Shown one piece after another: positions 51,330 to 59,858 of a stretch of 64,000 nt of DNA. The translations under genes were made by a program, and so were the position numbers. Below the pieces are notes generated by a model. It saw only the letters and a program-made list of their open reading frames with translations. It was not told the origin of the DNA and searched no databases. The stretch comes from an uncultured Alphaproteobacteria bacterium (lineage in GTDB: Bacteria > Pseudomonadota > Alphaproteobacteria > Sphingomonadales > Sphingomonadaceae). Position 1 is the first letter of the stretch; the number at the start of each line of letters is the position of its first letter. Location: NCBI GenBank assembly GCA_903934325.1, contig CAIZNH010000031.1:62001-126000 (forward strand). Reading direction: 5' to 3'.

Positions 51330-51985
51330 GCGCGCGGTTGCTGGCCGAGGCGCTCGGCACCTTCTTTCTTTTCGCCACGGTGGTTGGCGCGGGGATCATG
51401 GCCGAAAAGCTGGCGGGCGGGAACGTCGCGGTCGCGCTGATCGGCAACACCCTGCCGATTGCCGGGATGCTGTTCGTGATCATCGTCATGCTGGGGCCGA
51501 TCTCGGGCGCGCATTTCAATCCGGTGGTGACGCTGGTGATGAAGCTGCGCGGCGAGATCGAGAGCGGTGCGGCGCTCGCCTATGTGCTGGTGCAGGTCAT
51601 CAGCGGCGTGCTGGCGGTGTGGGCGGTGCACCTGATGTTCGAGCTGCCGATCATCCAGATCGCCGATACCCCGCGTACCGGCATCGGCCAGTGGGTGAGC
51701 GAGGGGATCGCGACCTTCGGGCTGATCCTCACCATCCTCGCCACGGCCCGCGCCGCGCCCGAGCGGGTGCCGGCGAGCGTCGCGCTCTATATCTTTGCCG
51801 CCTGCTGGTTCACCTCGTCGACCAGCTTTGCCAACCCCGCGATCACGATTGCGCGCAGTTTCACCGACACCTTCGCCGGGATCGCGGCGATGGATATTCC
51901 GGGTTTCGTGGCTGCCCAGATCGCGGGCGCGCTGCTGGCGATGGGCGTGGGCCGGGTGCTGCTGGGGCCGGAGCCCGCAGTCTAG
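51326..51985 (+). CDS. Aquaporin family (AqpS-like) channel
   Basis: 219 residues, six membrane helices, MIP fold. The two pore half-helix motifs are NPV (Asn65-Pro66-Val67, in SGAHFNPVVTL) and NPA (Asn170-Pro171-Ala172, in SFANPAITIARS). The filter arginine that normally follows the second NPA is replaced by Ile. This pattern is that of the AqpS-type alphaproteobacterial aquaporins, which in Sinorhizobium move arsenite and are linked to ars genes; no ars genes lie here. Start overlaps the 13-codon leader ORF. The 3' end overlaps convergent gmk by 4 bp. Confidence 0.85.
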   Translation: MSARLLAEALGTFFLFATVVGAGIMAEKLAGGNVAVALIGNTLPIAGMLFVIIVMLGPISGAHFNPVVTLVMKLRGEIESGAALAYVLVQVISGVLAVWAVHLMFELPIIQIADTPRTGIGQWVSEGIATFGLILTILATARAAPERVPASVALYIFAACWFTSSTSFANPAITIARSFTDTFAGIAAMDIPGFVAAQIAGALLAMGVGRVLLGPEPAV

Positions 51986-52623
51986 CCCATCAGCCCGCGC
52001 ACAAACGGGATCAGCCCGGTCTGGCGCTGGCGCTTCATGCGTTCGGCCTCGAGGATTGCGCAGACCTTGGCAAAGCACACCTCGACGTCATCATTGATGA
52101 TGACATAGTCATAGCCGTCCCAGTGGCTGATCTCGGCGCGGGCGCGTTCCATCCGGGCGTTGATGACCTCGGCGCTGTCGGTGGCGCGGCTCTTGAGGCG
52201 GCGGTGCAGCTCCTCGATCGAGGGCGGCAGGATGAACACCCGCACCACGTCCTGCTGGTCCTTCTGGTAGAGCTGCTGGGTGCCCTGCCAGTCGATGTCG
52301 AACAGGAAGTCCTGCCCTTCCTTCAATCCGGCGCGGATCATCCCCTTGGGCGTGCCGTAGCGGTGGCCGAACACCTCGGCCCATTCGTAGAAATCGTCCT
52401 CGTCGATCATCGCCTGGAAGCGTTCGGGCGAGACGAAGTGGTAATGCACCCCGTCCACCTCGCCGGCGCGCGGCGGGCGGGTGGTGGCGGAAACCGACAG
52501 GCGGATCTCGTCATCCTTGGCCAGCAGCATCCGCGAAAGCGTCGTCTTGCCCGCACCCGAGGGCGAGGAGAGGATGAACATCAGGCCGCGGCGGTGGAGA
52601 TGATCGGAAGCGTTGTCTGCCAT
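51982..52623 (-). CDS. gmk: Guanylate kinase
   Basis: 213-residue essential enzyme that phosphorylates GMP to GDP. P-loop SSPSGAGKTT at about 19-28, GMP-binding RPPRAGEVDGVHYHF and WAEVFGHRYGTPK, and DIDWQGTQQL with the catalytic Arg region FILPPSIEELHRRL. Length normal. A 14-residue N-terminal extension (MADNASDHLHRRGL) precedes the strand; the internal Met of LMFILSS could be an alternative start. Downstream of two small genes on the same strand. Confidence 0.96.
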   Translation of the reverse strand: MADNASDHLHRRGLMFILSSPSGAGKTTLSRMLLAKDDEIRLSVSATTRPPRAGEVDGVHYHFVSPERFQAMIDEDDFYEWAEVFGHRYGTPKGMIRAGLKEGQDFLFDIDWQGTQQLYQKDQQDVVRVFILPPSIEELHRRLKSRATDSAEVINARMERARAEISHWDGYDYVIINDDVEVCFAKVCAILEAERMKRQRQTGLIPFVRGLMG

Positions 52624-52664
52624 AGGCCCCGTTGCACCAACATGGGGGCCGAAATCAAGCGCGC

Positions 52665-53057
52665 TCAGGATTCGCTGTCGGCTGGCGGCAGGACGGGCGG
52701 GGCCTTGCGCTTGCGCCGCCGCCCCTCGATCGCCTTGCCGCGATCATAGAGCACCTTGGCCGCGAGCCCGCCCGCGACCACCGCGAGGCCGACCGGCGAG
52801 CGGGTGGCAAGGCGGCTTGCCCCCCACAGCGCCAGCGTGCTGGCGATCCCGCGGTTCTCGACCAGTTTCTTCGCTGTGTCGGCCTCAAGCTGGCCGGTCA
52901 GCAGGCCCTTTTCGAGCCTGCGCCGCAGCAGATTGCCCGCGCCGCGCAGCACGATGTCGGCAATCACAAGGTTGGTGACCGGATCGGGCGAGGGCAGGCG
53001 TGCATCGCCCTGCTTGGCGGGGCCTTCAGCCGTGCCTTTGGGCTTGCGCCGCGCCAT
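52665..53057 (-). CDS. Conserved hypothetical protein
   Basis: 130 residues. Basic, Pro/Gln-containing N-terminus, two short hydrophobic segments (about 72-85 and 88-104: ALWGASRLATRSPVGLAVVAGGL), and a very basic tail (IEGRRRKRKAPP). Possibly membrane-associated. Not recognised as a characterised family. Lies between sspB (5-bp gap, transcribed first) and gmk. Confidence 0.65.
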   Translation of the reverse strand: MARRKPKGTAEGPAKQGDARLPSPDPVTNLVIADIVLRGAGNLLRRRLEKGLLTGQLEADTAKKLVENRGIASTLALWGASRLATRSPVGLAVVAGGLAAKVLYDRGKAIEGRRRKRKAPPVLPPADSES

Positions 53058-53062
53058 CGCGC

Positions 53063-53548
53063 CTATTTCTTGCGCCCGAAATCGATGCTGACAACGTTCG
53101 AGCCGTCACCATCGCCGTCGCTCTCGGTGCCGTCATTCTCGGCATCCTCGTGGGCTTCGGGGGCGAGTTCATCCGCCGCGGCCTGGAATTGCAGTCCGAA
53201 ATCGACCGCCGGATCGACGAAGGCGGTGATCGCGGCGAAGGGAATGGTGAGCTTGGCCGGCACCTGATTGAAGGTGAGGCTGACCGAGAATCCGGCCGCG
53301 CCAACCTCCAGATCCCAGAACTTGTTCTGGAGCACGATGGTCATCTCGTCGGGGAATCGCTCGCGCAGATGCGGCGGGATCGAGACCCCCGGCGCGCCGG
53401 TCTTGAAGGTGATGTAGAAGTGATGCGCGCCCGGCAAGGTGCCGCCGCCGCCGACGATCGAGCCGAGCACCCGGCCGACCACGGCGCGCAGGGCTTCCTG
53501 CACGATCTCGTCGTAGGGGATCAGACTGTCTGGCGTATCGCTGCTCAT
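53063..53548 (-). CDS. sspB: SspB-type ClpXP adaptor
   Basis: 161 residues, alphaproteobacterial SspB. The substrate-binding domain runs to about residue 125: HHFYITFKTGAPGVSIPPHLRERFPDEMTIVLQNKFWDLEV and LTFNQVPAKLTIPFAAITAFVDP are characteristic. An acidic linker (EAHEDAENDGTESDGDGDG) leads to the short C-terminal segment NVVSIDFGRKK, the ClpX-binding (XB-like) motif. Delivers ssrA-tagged proteins to ClpXP. First gene of the -strand run ahead of the hypothetical and gmk; divergent from hisB. Confidence 0.9.
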   Translation of the reverse strand: MSSDTPDSLIPYDEIVQEALRAVVGRVLGSIVGGGGTLPGAHHFYITFKTGAPGVSIPPHLRERFPDEMTIVLQNKFWDLEVGAAGFSVSLTFNQVPAKLTIPFAAITAFVDPAVDFGLQFQAAADELAPEAHEDAENDGTESDGDGDGSNVVSIDFGRKK

Positions 53549-53686
53549 GATGAGCGAAAGGTGGCGGCGCGCGTCAGTTTGGTCAAGCCTTTACCGCTCC
53601 ATGTTGCGGGTTTGACAGGGGATAGCGCGCGCAGCTCGCAGGGGCGCTTGTCACCGCCGCCCAGAGGCCTATAGGCTCGCGGGATT

Positions 53687-54295
53687 ATGGCCAGCACCCC
53701 CGCCCGCACCGGCTCGGTGACACGCAACACCACCGAGACCAAGATCGCCATCGCCGTCAATCTCGACGGGACCGGCGCCTATGACGTCAGCACCGGCATC
53801 GGCTTCCTCGATCACATGGTCGAACAGTTCAGCCGCCATTCGCTGATCGACGTGACGATGAAGGTGGAGGGCGATCTCCATGTCGATCAGCACCACACCA
53901 CCGAGGATTCGGCGATCGCGCTGGGACAGGCGATCGCGCAGGCGCTGGGCGACAAGGCGGGAATCGGGCGCTACGGCGCGGCGTATTCTCCGATGGACGA
54001 GACGTTGAGCCGCGTCGCGCTCGACATTTCCGGGCGGCCCTACCTCGTGTGGAAGGCCAAGTTCACGCAGGAACGCCTCGGCGAATGGGATACCGAGCTG
54101 ATCGAGCACTGGTTCCACTCCGTGTCGCAGGCCGCGGGCATCACGCTGCACATGGAACTGCTCTACGGCAGCAATAACCACCACATCTGCGAAAGCCTGT
54201 ACAAGGGCTTCGCCCGCGCGATGCGGCAGGCGGTCGAGCGCGACCCGCGCAAGGGCGAGAGCGTGCCGAGCACCAAGGGGCAGCTCGGTGGCTGA
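53687..54295 (+). CDS. hisB: Imidazoleglycerol-phosphate dehydratase
   Basis: 202-residue enzyme of histidine synthesis converting imidazoleglycerol phosphate to imidazoleacetol phosphate. Metal-binding His clusters: [17 protein letters not shown] and [20 protein letters not shown], mirrored by [25 protein letters not shown] sequence at the end (seen as [17 protein letters not shown]). Ends with the conserved STKGQLGG. First gene of hisBHAF(E); a candidate promoter TTGTCA (53648)/CTATAG (53669) lies just upstream, giving an almost leaderless mRNA. Confidence 0.95.
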   Translation: MASTPARTGSVTRNTTETKIAIAVNLDGTGAYDVSTGIGFLDHMVEQFSRHSLIDVTMKVEGDLHVDQHHTTEDSAIALGQAIAQALGDKAGIGRYGAAYSPMDETLSRVALDISGRPYLVWKAKFTQERLGEWDTELIEHWFHSVSQAAGITLHMELLYGSNNHHICESLYKGFARAMRQAVERDPRKGESVPSTKGQLGG

Positions 54296-54914
54296 AGTGG
54301 TGGCCCTTGTCGATTATGGGGCCGGCAACCTTCATTCAGTGCACAATGCCTTGAAGGCAGCGGGGGCGCAGGTGACTGTGACCGCCGATCCCTATGTCGT
54401 GCGCGCCGCTGACCGGATCGTGCTCCCCGGCGTCGGCAGCTTCAAGGCCTGCGCCGAGGGGCTGAACGCTATCCCCCACATGGTCGAGGCCATGACCGAG
54501 CGCGTCCATGTCGGCGGCGCGCCGTTCCTCGGCATCTGTGTGGGCATGCAGCTGCTGGCCGACAGGGGGCTGGAGCATGGCGAGACCCGCGGCCTCGGCT
54601 GGGTTCCCGGCGAGGTGCGGCTGATCGAACCCACCGACCCGGCGATCAAGGTGCCGCATATGGGCTGGAACGATGTTGCGATCCTGCCCCACGCGCGGGA
54701 CCACGCGGTGATCGAGGAGGGCGAGGCCTATTTCCTCCACTCCTACCACTTCGCCGCGACCGATCCGCACCATATCGCCGCGATGACCGATCACGGCGAA
54801 GGGCTGGTCGCCGCCGTCGCCCGCGACAACATCCTCGGCGTGCAGTTTCACCCGGAGAAGAGTCAAGCCTACGGGCTGGCGACGCTCCGGCGCTTTCTGG
54901 AGTGGTATCCGTGA
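54288..54914 (+). CDS. hisH: Imidazole glycerol phosphate synthase, glutaminase subunit
   Basis: 208-residue class-I glutamine amidotransferase that feeds ammonia to HisF. Opening strand [14 protein letters not shown], nucleophile elbow [13 protein letters not shown] (Cys in GICVG), and the His/Glu of [10 protein letters not shown] complete the triad. Start is GTG 54288, overlapping hisB by 8 bp. The next gene begins with a 4-bp GTGA overlap. Confidence 0.94.
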   Translation: MAEVVALVDYGAGNLHSVHNALKAAGAQVTVTADPYVVRAADRIVLPGVGSFKACAEGLNAIPHMVEAMTERVHVGGAPFLGICVGMQLLADRGLEHGETRGLGWVPGEVRLIEPTDPAIKVPHMGWNDVAILPHARDHAVIEEGEAYFLHSYHFAATDPHHIAAMTDHGEGLVAAVARDNILGVQFHPEKSQAYGLATLRRFLEWYP

Positions 54915-55642
54915 TTGTCTTTCCCGCCATTGATTTGAAGGGTGGCCAGGTCGTCCGCCTCGCCGAAGGCGACATGGACCGCGCCACGATCTACGGCGAT
55001 GATCCCGCCGCGCAGGCGCTGATCTTTGCCGAGGCCGGGGCTGAGCATCTCCACGTGGTCGATCTCGATGGCAGCTTCGCGGGCGAAAGCCGCAACCGCG
55101 AGGCCGTCGAAGCCATCGTTCAGGCCTTCCCCGGCTATGTGCAGCTTGGCGGCGGCATCCGCGATGCCAAGGCGGTGGAGGGCTGGTTCAACCTCGGCGT
55201 GGCGCGGGTGGTGATGGGTTCGGCGGCGCTCAAGAACCCCGAATTCGTGAAAGACATGGCCCGCGAGTGGGAGAACGGCATCGTCGTCGCGGTGGACGCG
55301 AAGGACGGCATGGTCGCGACCGAGGGCTGGGCGGAGGTCTCCGACGTCCCCGTGACCGACCTTGCCCGCCGGTTCGAGGATGCCGGCGTCGCCTCGCTGC
55401 TGTTCACCGACATTGGCCGCGATGGTCTCTTGAAGGGCGTGAACATCGAGGCGACCGTGGACCTCGCCCGCCGCGTCGATATTCCGGTGATCGCCAGCGG
55501 CGGGGTGAAGGGGCTGGACGACATCCACATCCTCGCGCTCCACGCGCACGAGGGGATCGAAGGCGTGATCACGGGCCGCGCGCTCTATGAGGGGCGGCTG
55601 GACTTGGCCGCGGCAATCGCGATGGGGGCCAGGGCGGCATGA
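54911..55642 (+). CDS. hisA: Phosphoribosylformimino-5-aminoimidazole carboxamide ribotide isomerase
   Basis: 243-residue TIM-barrel isomerase. Begins [19 protein letters not shown] (catalytic Asp in AIDLKGG), with the second half marked by [29 protein letters not shown] and [11 protein letters not shown] phosphate-binding motifs. Start GTG 54911 shares a GTGA with the hisH stop; an upstream in-frame GTG at 54902 would lie inside hisH and is unlikely. Followed by an ATGA overlap with hisF. Confidence 0.95.
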   Translation: MIVFPAIDLKGGQVVRLAEGDMDRATIYGDDPAAQALIFAEAGAEHLHVVDLDGSFAGESRNREAVEAIVQAFPGYVQLGGGIRDAKAVEGWFNLGVARVVMGSAALKNPEFVKDMAREWENGIVVAVDAKDGMVATEGWAEVSDVPVTDLARRFEDAGVASLLFTDIGRDGLLKGVNIEATVDLARRVDIPVIASGGVKGLDDIHILALHAHEGIEGVITGRALYEGRLDLAAAIAMGARAA

Positions 55643-56400
55643 CCGTCCGCATCCGCGTCATCCCCTGCTTGGACGTCGCCGATGGGCGCGTGGTCAAGGG
55701 CGTCAATTTCGTCGACCTCAAGGACGCGGGCGATCCCGTCGAGCAGGCGCGCGCCTATGATGCGGCAGGCGCGGACGAGCTGTGCTTTCTCGATATTTCC
55801 GCCAGCCACGAAGGGCGCGGGACGCTGCTCGACATGGTGCGGCGCACAGCGGAAGTGTGCTTCATGCCGCTGACCGTCGGCGGGGGCGTGCGCAGCGCCG
55901 AGGATGCGCGCGCGCTGCTGCTGGCGGGGGCAGACAAGGTGGCGGTGAACAGCGCGGCGGTCGCCCGGCCCGAGCTGGTGGGCGAAATCGCGGAACGCTT
56001 CGGCAGCCAGTGCGTCGTCGCCAGTGTGGACGCGCGCCGCACGCCGCGGGGCAATTGGGAAATCTTCACCCATGGCGGCCGCAAGCCCACGGGCATCGAC
56101 GCGGTCGAATACGCCCGCAAGGTTGCTGACCTTGGCGCGGGCGAATTGCTCGTCACCTCGATGGACGGGGACGGGACGCAGCGCGGCTACGACCTCGATC
56201 TGACCCGCGAGATTGCCGATAGCGTCAGCGTGCCGGTGATCGCGAGCGGCGGGGTGGGGAGCCTCGAGCACCTCGTCGAGGGCGTGGTGAAGGGCCACGC
56301 CAGCGCCGTGCTCGCCGCCTCGATCTTCCACTTCGGCCACCACACCATTGTCGAGGCCCACGCGGCGTTGCGGGCGGCGGGACTTCCGGCACGCGGTTGA
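55639..56400 (+). CDS. hisF: Imidazole glycerol phosphate synthase, cyclase subunit
   Basis: 253-residue TIM barrel that works with HisH to make imidazole glycerol phosphate and [25 protein letters not shown] carries the catalytic Asp11-equivalent; [23 protein letters not shown] sequence (seen as [20 protein letters not shown]), [14 protein letters not shown] and [12 protein letters not shown] complete the active-site and phosphate motifs. Overlaps hisA by ATGA. A family B palindrome separates it from hisE. Confidence 0.96.
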   Translation: MTVRIRVIPCLDVADGRVVKGVNFVDLKDAGDPVEQARAYDAAGADELCFLDISASHEGRGTLLDMVRRTAEVCFMPLTVGGGVRSAEDARALLLAGADKVAVNSAAVARPELVGEIAERFGSQCVVASVDARRTPRGNWEIFTHGGRKPTGIDAVEYARKVADLGAGELLVTSMDGDGTQRGYDLDLTREIADSVSVPVIASGGVGSLEHLVEGVVKGHASAVLAASIFHFGHHTIVEAHAALRAAGLPARG

Positions 56401-56404
56401 AACT

Positions 56405-56511
56405 TCGTCATTGCGAGCGTAGCGAAGCAATCCACGAACCGAACCGTTCCGAAAGCGGCGACGTTCAATCCATGGATTGCCGCGTCGCCTGCGGCTCCTC
56501 GCAATGACGAG
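56405..56511. repeat. Dispersed palindromic repeat, family B (copy 2)
   Basis: CGTCATTGCGAGCGTAGCG at one end and GGCTCCTCGCAATGACGAG at the other, with an internal CAATCCA/CCATGGATTG pair. Fills the hisF-hisE spacer; its end lies 10 nt before the hisE start and contributes the only SD-like purines (GACGAG). Confidence 0.85.
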
Positions 56512-56520
56512 ATTGAATAC

Positions 56521-56838
56521 GTGTCAGACACCCTCACCCGCCTCGAAGCGACCATCGCCCAGCGCCTCACCGCCTCGCCGGAGGAAAGCTATGTGGCCAA
56601 GCTCCACGCCAAGGGGCTGGCGAAAATCGCGCAAAAGCTCGGCGAGGAAGCGACCGAAGCGGTGATCGCCGCGCTTTCCGGTGACGAGGCCGAGTTGGTG
56701 GGCGAGGCAGCCGACGTGATCTTCCACCTGATGGTGCTGCTTGCCGAAAAGGGCGTGAAGCTCGAACAGGTGCTCGCCGAACTCGACCGGCGCGAGGGCA
56801 CCTCGGGAATCATCGAGAAAGCATCACGGAGCGAATAA
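56521..56838 (+). CDS. hisE: Phosphoribosyl-ATP pyrophosphatase
   Basis: 105-residue all-helical enzyme that removes pyrophosphate from phosphoribosyl-ATP. KGLAKIAQKLGEEATEAVIAAL (metal-binding EExxE-type helix) and ELVGEAADVIFHLMVLLAEKG are the signature. Start GTG 56521. It stops in a TAATG overlap with the HIT gene. Separated from hisF by a palindromic repeat. hisI is not present in the window. Confidence 0.94.
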   Translation: MSDTLTRLEATIAQRLTASPEESYVAKLHAKGLAKIAQKLGEEATEAVIAALSGDEAELVGEAADVIFHLMVLLAEKGVKLEQVLAELDRREGTSGIIEKASRSE

Positions 56839-57218
56839 TGCCGATCGACCCGACCCTGCCCTACGACGACGCCAACATCTTCGCGAAGATCCTGCGCGGG
56901 GAAATCCCTTCGCGGAAGGTCTACGAGGATGACTGGGCCTTCGCCTTCGAGGACATCAATCCGCAGGCCGAGGTCCACACGCTGGTGGTGCCCAAGGGGC
57001 GCTATGTCAGCTGGGATGACTTCTCGGCCAAGGCGTCCGATGCCGAAATCGGCGGCTTCGTGCGCGCGGTGGGCGAAGTGGCGCGGATGAAGGGGCTGGT
57101 CGAACCCGGTTATCGCCTGCTCGCCAATATCGGCGCGCATGGCGGGCAGGAAGTGCCCCACCTCCATGTCCACATCTTTGGCGGCCAACCGTTGGGGCCG
57201 ATGATCGCGCGGCGTTGA
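56838..57218 (+). CDS. HIT family (histidine triad) protein
   Basis: 126 residues, HINT-like nucleotide hydrolase/transferase. Opens IFAKILRGEIPSRKVYEDDW and carries the active-site triad HLHVHIFGG at about 112-120 (HxHxH). Typically hydrolyses AMP-linked amidates or aminoacyl-adenylates. Coupled to hisE by a 1-bp start/stop overlap. Homologues follow hisE in several alphaproteobacteria. Confidence 0.92.
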   Translation: MPIDPTLPYDDANIFAKILRGEIPSRKVYEDDWAFAFEDINPQAEVHTLVVPKGRYVSWDDFSAKASDAEIGGFVRAVGEVARMKGLVEPGYRLLANIGAHGGQEVPHLHVHIFGGQPLGPMIARR

Positions 57219-57307
57219 TCGCGGGCAGGACTCGTTTCACCGCCGTTCATCGACAAATCGCAACACCTGCCTTTGCAGCGATTCCCCGCTGCGCTAGGTG
57301 AGCGCAG

Positions 57308-57757
57308 ATGATCTCTCCCAACCCTCCCGGCGGTGTTCTTGACGGGGCGCGGCACCTCTATGCGGTGCGCGTCTATTACGAGGATACCGACCTTTCGGGG
57401 ATCACCTACCACGCCAATTATCTGCGCTGGTTCGAGCGGGCGCGGTCCGATCTGCTGCGGCTGCTCGGGATCGACCAGCGCGCGGCGATCGAGACGGGTG
57501 AGGGCGCCTATGCCCTGTCCGAGGTGAACCTTCGCTACCTGCGCCCGGCCAAGCTCGACGATGATGTGGTGATCGAAACCCGCTGCACCGAGCTGGGCGC
57601 GGCCTCGTGCCGGATGCACCAAATTGCGCGCCGGGGGGACGAGATGCTGTGCGAGGCGCACCTGCGCGTCGGCTTCATCACCCTCGATGGCCGCCCGCGC
57701 CGTCAGCCTGCCGCATGGCGGGATGCTTTTGCAGACTTCATGAACAAGGAAACCTGA
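57308..57757 (+). CDS. ybgC: Acyl-CoA thioesterase of the Tol-Pal operon
   Basis: 149-residue hotdog thioesterase. VRVYYEDTDLSGITYHANYL carries the catalytic Asp and His; RAAIETGEGAYALSEVNLRYL-like sequence continues the fold. YbgC proteins use short/phosphopantetheine acyl chains and bind ACP in E. coli. First gene of the tol-pal cluster, 4 bp before tolQ. Confidence 0.93.
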   Translation: MISPNPPGGVLDGARHLYAVRVYYEDTDLSGITYHANYLRWFERARSDLLRLLGIDQRAAIETGEGAYALSEVNLRYLRPAKLDDDVVIETRCTELGAASCRMHQIARRGDEMLCEAHLRVGFITLDGRPRRQPAAWRDAFADFMNKET

Positions 57758-57761
57758 TCCC

Positions 57762-58469
57762 GTGACGCTTGGCCTTCTCAGCGCCGCCGCCTCTGCCGCC
57801 GCTCCGACCCGGCTCGATCCGGTCGAACTGTTCCTGCAGGCCGATATCATCGTGCAGGCGGTGATGCTCGGCCTGATCCTCGCGAGCGTGTGGGTGTGGA
57901 CGATCATTGTCTCCTTTGCCTTGCGGATCGGCAAGCTCGGCAAGGCCTCGCGCGCCTACGAGGATGCCTTCTGGAGCGAGCACGATACCGAGGCCCTCGT
58001 CAGCAAGCAGCAGCGCAAGGAAGTGCCCGCCGCACGCGTGGTCGGCGCGGGGCTGGACGAATGGAAGAAGTCCACCGCCAAGCAGCCGGTTGACCGCGAG
58101 GCGACCCGCCAGCGCATCGGCGCGGCGATGGAAAGCCAGGTCGCCGAGGAGGCGGATGATCTCGCCGGTCGGCTCAATTTCCTCGCCACAGTCGGCTCGG
58201 TCGCGCCCTTTGTCGGCCTGTTCGGCACGGTGTGGGGGATCATGAACTCCTTCTTCCAGATCGGCGCGCAGCAGAGCGCCTCGCTCGCTGTCGTCGCCCC
58301 CGGGATTGCCGAAGCGCTGTTTGCGACCGCCATCGGCCTGTTCGCGGCGATCCCCGCCGTCATCGCCTACAACCGCTTCTCGGGCGCGGTGAATGTCTAT
58401 GAGGCCAAGCTCCAGCGCTTTGCCGACAAGGTCCATGCCGGCCTCAGCCGCGAGTTGGACCGGGTGTGA
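57762..58469 (+). CDS. tolQ: Tol-Pal system inner-membrane protein TolQ
   Basis: 235 residues, MotA/TolQ/ExbB family, three membrane helices (about 26-47, 138-160 and 171-193). Proton-channel region: NFLATVGSVAPFVGLFGTVWGIMNSF and GIAEALFATAIGLFAAIPAVIAYN. Works with TolR to energise TolA. Start GTG 57762, 4 bp after ybgC. A family B repeat separates it from tolR. Confidence 0.96.
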   Translation: MTLGLLSAAASAAAPTRLDPVELFLQADIIVQAVMLGLILASVWVWTIIVSFALRIGKLGKASRAYEDAFWSEHDTEALVSKQQRKEVPAARVVGAGLDEWKKSTAKQPVDREATRQRIGAAMESQVAEEADDLAGRLNFLATVGSVAPFVGLFGTVWGIMNSFFQIGAQQSASLAVVAPGIAEALFATAIGLFAAIPAVIAYNRFSGAVNVYEAKLQRFADKVHAGLSRELDRV

Positions 58470-58481
58470 TGATGGGGCTTT

Positions 58482-58584
58482 CGTCATTGCGAGGAGCCGA
58501 AGGCGACGTGGCAATCCATGGCCTGACGTCGCCACTTGATGCACCCTTGGTCCATGGATTGCTTCGCTCCGCTCGCAATGACGG
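58482..58584. repeat. Dispersed palindromic repeat, family B (copy 3)
   Basis: CGTCATTGCGAGGAGCCGAA at one end and CCGCTCGCAATGACG at the other, with internal CAATCCATGG/CCATGGATTG. It fills the tolQ-tolR spacer, ends 13 nt before the tolR start, and abuts the SD-like GGGGGGGA. Confidence 0.85.
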
Positions 58585-58596
58585 GGGGGACGTCTG

Positions 58597-59040
<444 letters not shown>

Positions 59041-59053
59041 TCCGGTACGCACC

Positions 59054-59857
59054 ATGGGAGAGATCGCGCTTCGCAACGAGGAGAAGGTCGGCCTGCTGGC
59101 AGCACTGGTGCTGCACGGCGCGCTGGTGGCCGTGCTGCTCATGCAGACGGTGCGCTCCGAGGTCGCGGTGTTCCCCGAGCGCATGACGGTGAGCCTTGCG
59201 ACCGAAGTGGGGCTGGAGGCGCAATCGCCCGATCCGGTGGCCGAGAGCCGCGCGGCCATCGCCCCGACGCTGGCGGAGGATCCCGCGCCCGCGCCTGAAG
59301 CGGCCAAGCCCGCGCCGCCCACCCGCGTCCAGCCCGCCCCGCCGCCGAAGCCCGTCACCCGCACCGCCACCCAGCAGCCCGCGCCAACGCGTGACCGCTC
59401 GCGCCCCGATCGCACCGCGCCCGCCAGTGCAGCGGCCAAGTCCGCAGCCAAGGGCGGCGGCAGCCGGATCGGGGACGACTTCCTCGAAGGCAAGGGCTCC
59501 TCGACCACCACCACCGAAACCCGCGCCCCTGCAGCCAGGTTCGGCGCGCAGGAGGCGGCTGACCTGCGCTCTGCGATCACCCGCCAGATCAAGCGCAACT
59601 GGACGGCGCCCAACGGGGTGGAGGCCGAATTGCTGGTGTCGGTGGTCAGCTGGAAGCTCAATCCCGACGGGACGCTCAAGGGCCGCCCGACGTGCCGCAC
59701 CAACCCGAGCAGCATCACCGAAGCCAACCGTCCGCAGGCCGCGCTCCATTGCGAGCGGGCGATCCGTGCGGTGCAACTCGCCGATTTCTCCAAATTGTCC
59801 GATCAGTTCTATAGTCGCTGGGACGATCTCGAATGGCAATTCGACCGAAGGCTCTGA
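59054..59857 (+). CDS. tolA: TolA/TonB-like energy-transducing protein
   Basis: 267 residues. One membrane helix (about 14-31, LLAALVLHGALVAVLLM), then a Pro/Ala-rich periplasmic linker to about residue 165 (APEAAKPAPPTRVQPAPPPK), and a small C-terminal TolA-like domain with ADLRSAITRQIKRNWTAP, CRTNPSSITEANRPQAALHC and DQFYSRWDDLEWQFD. Spans the periplasm between TolQR and TolB/Pal. The linker is much shorter than in enterobacterial TolA, as usual in alphaproteobacteria. Confidence 0.9.
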   Translation: MGEIALRNEEKVGLLAALVLHGALVAVLLMQTVRSEVAVFPERMTVSLATEVGLEAQSPDPVAESRAAIAPTLAEDPAPAPEAAKPAPPTRVQPAPPPKPVTRTATQQPAPTRDRSRPDRTAPASAAAKSAAKGGGSRIGDDFLEGKGSSTTTTETRAPAARFGAQEAADLRSAITRQIKRNWTAPNGVEAELLVSVVSWKLNPDGTLKGRPTCRTNPSSITEANRPQAALHCERAIRAVQLADFSKLSDQFYSRWDDLEWQFDRRL

Positions 59858-59858
59858 C

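Noticed and set aside
49948..52749. 933-codon + strand frame spanning Rieske, aquaporin and gmk
   Set aside because: Crosses three genes of known families; not a fusion.
59196..59858. N-terminal extension of tolB by 221 codons
   Set aside because: Extension lies in tolA's other frame; the ATG at 59859 opens a normal signal peptide.
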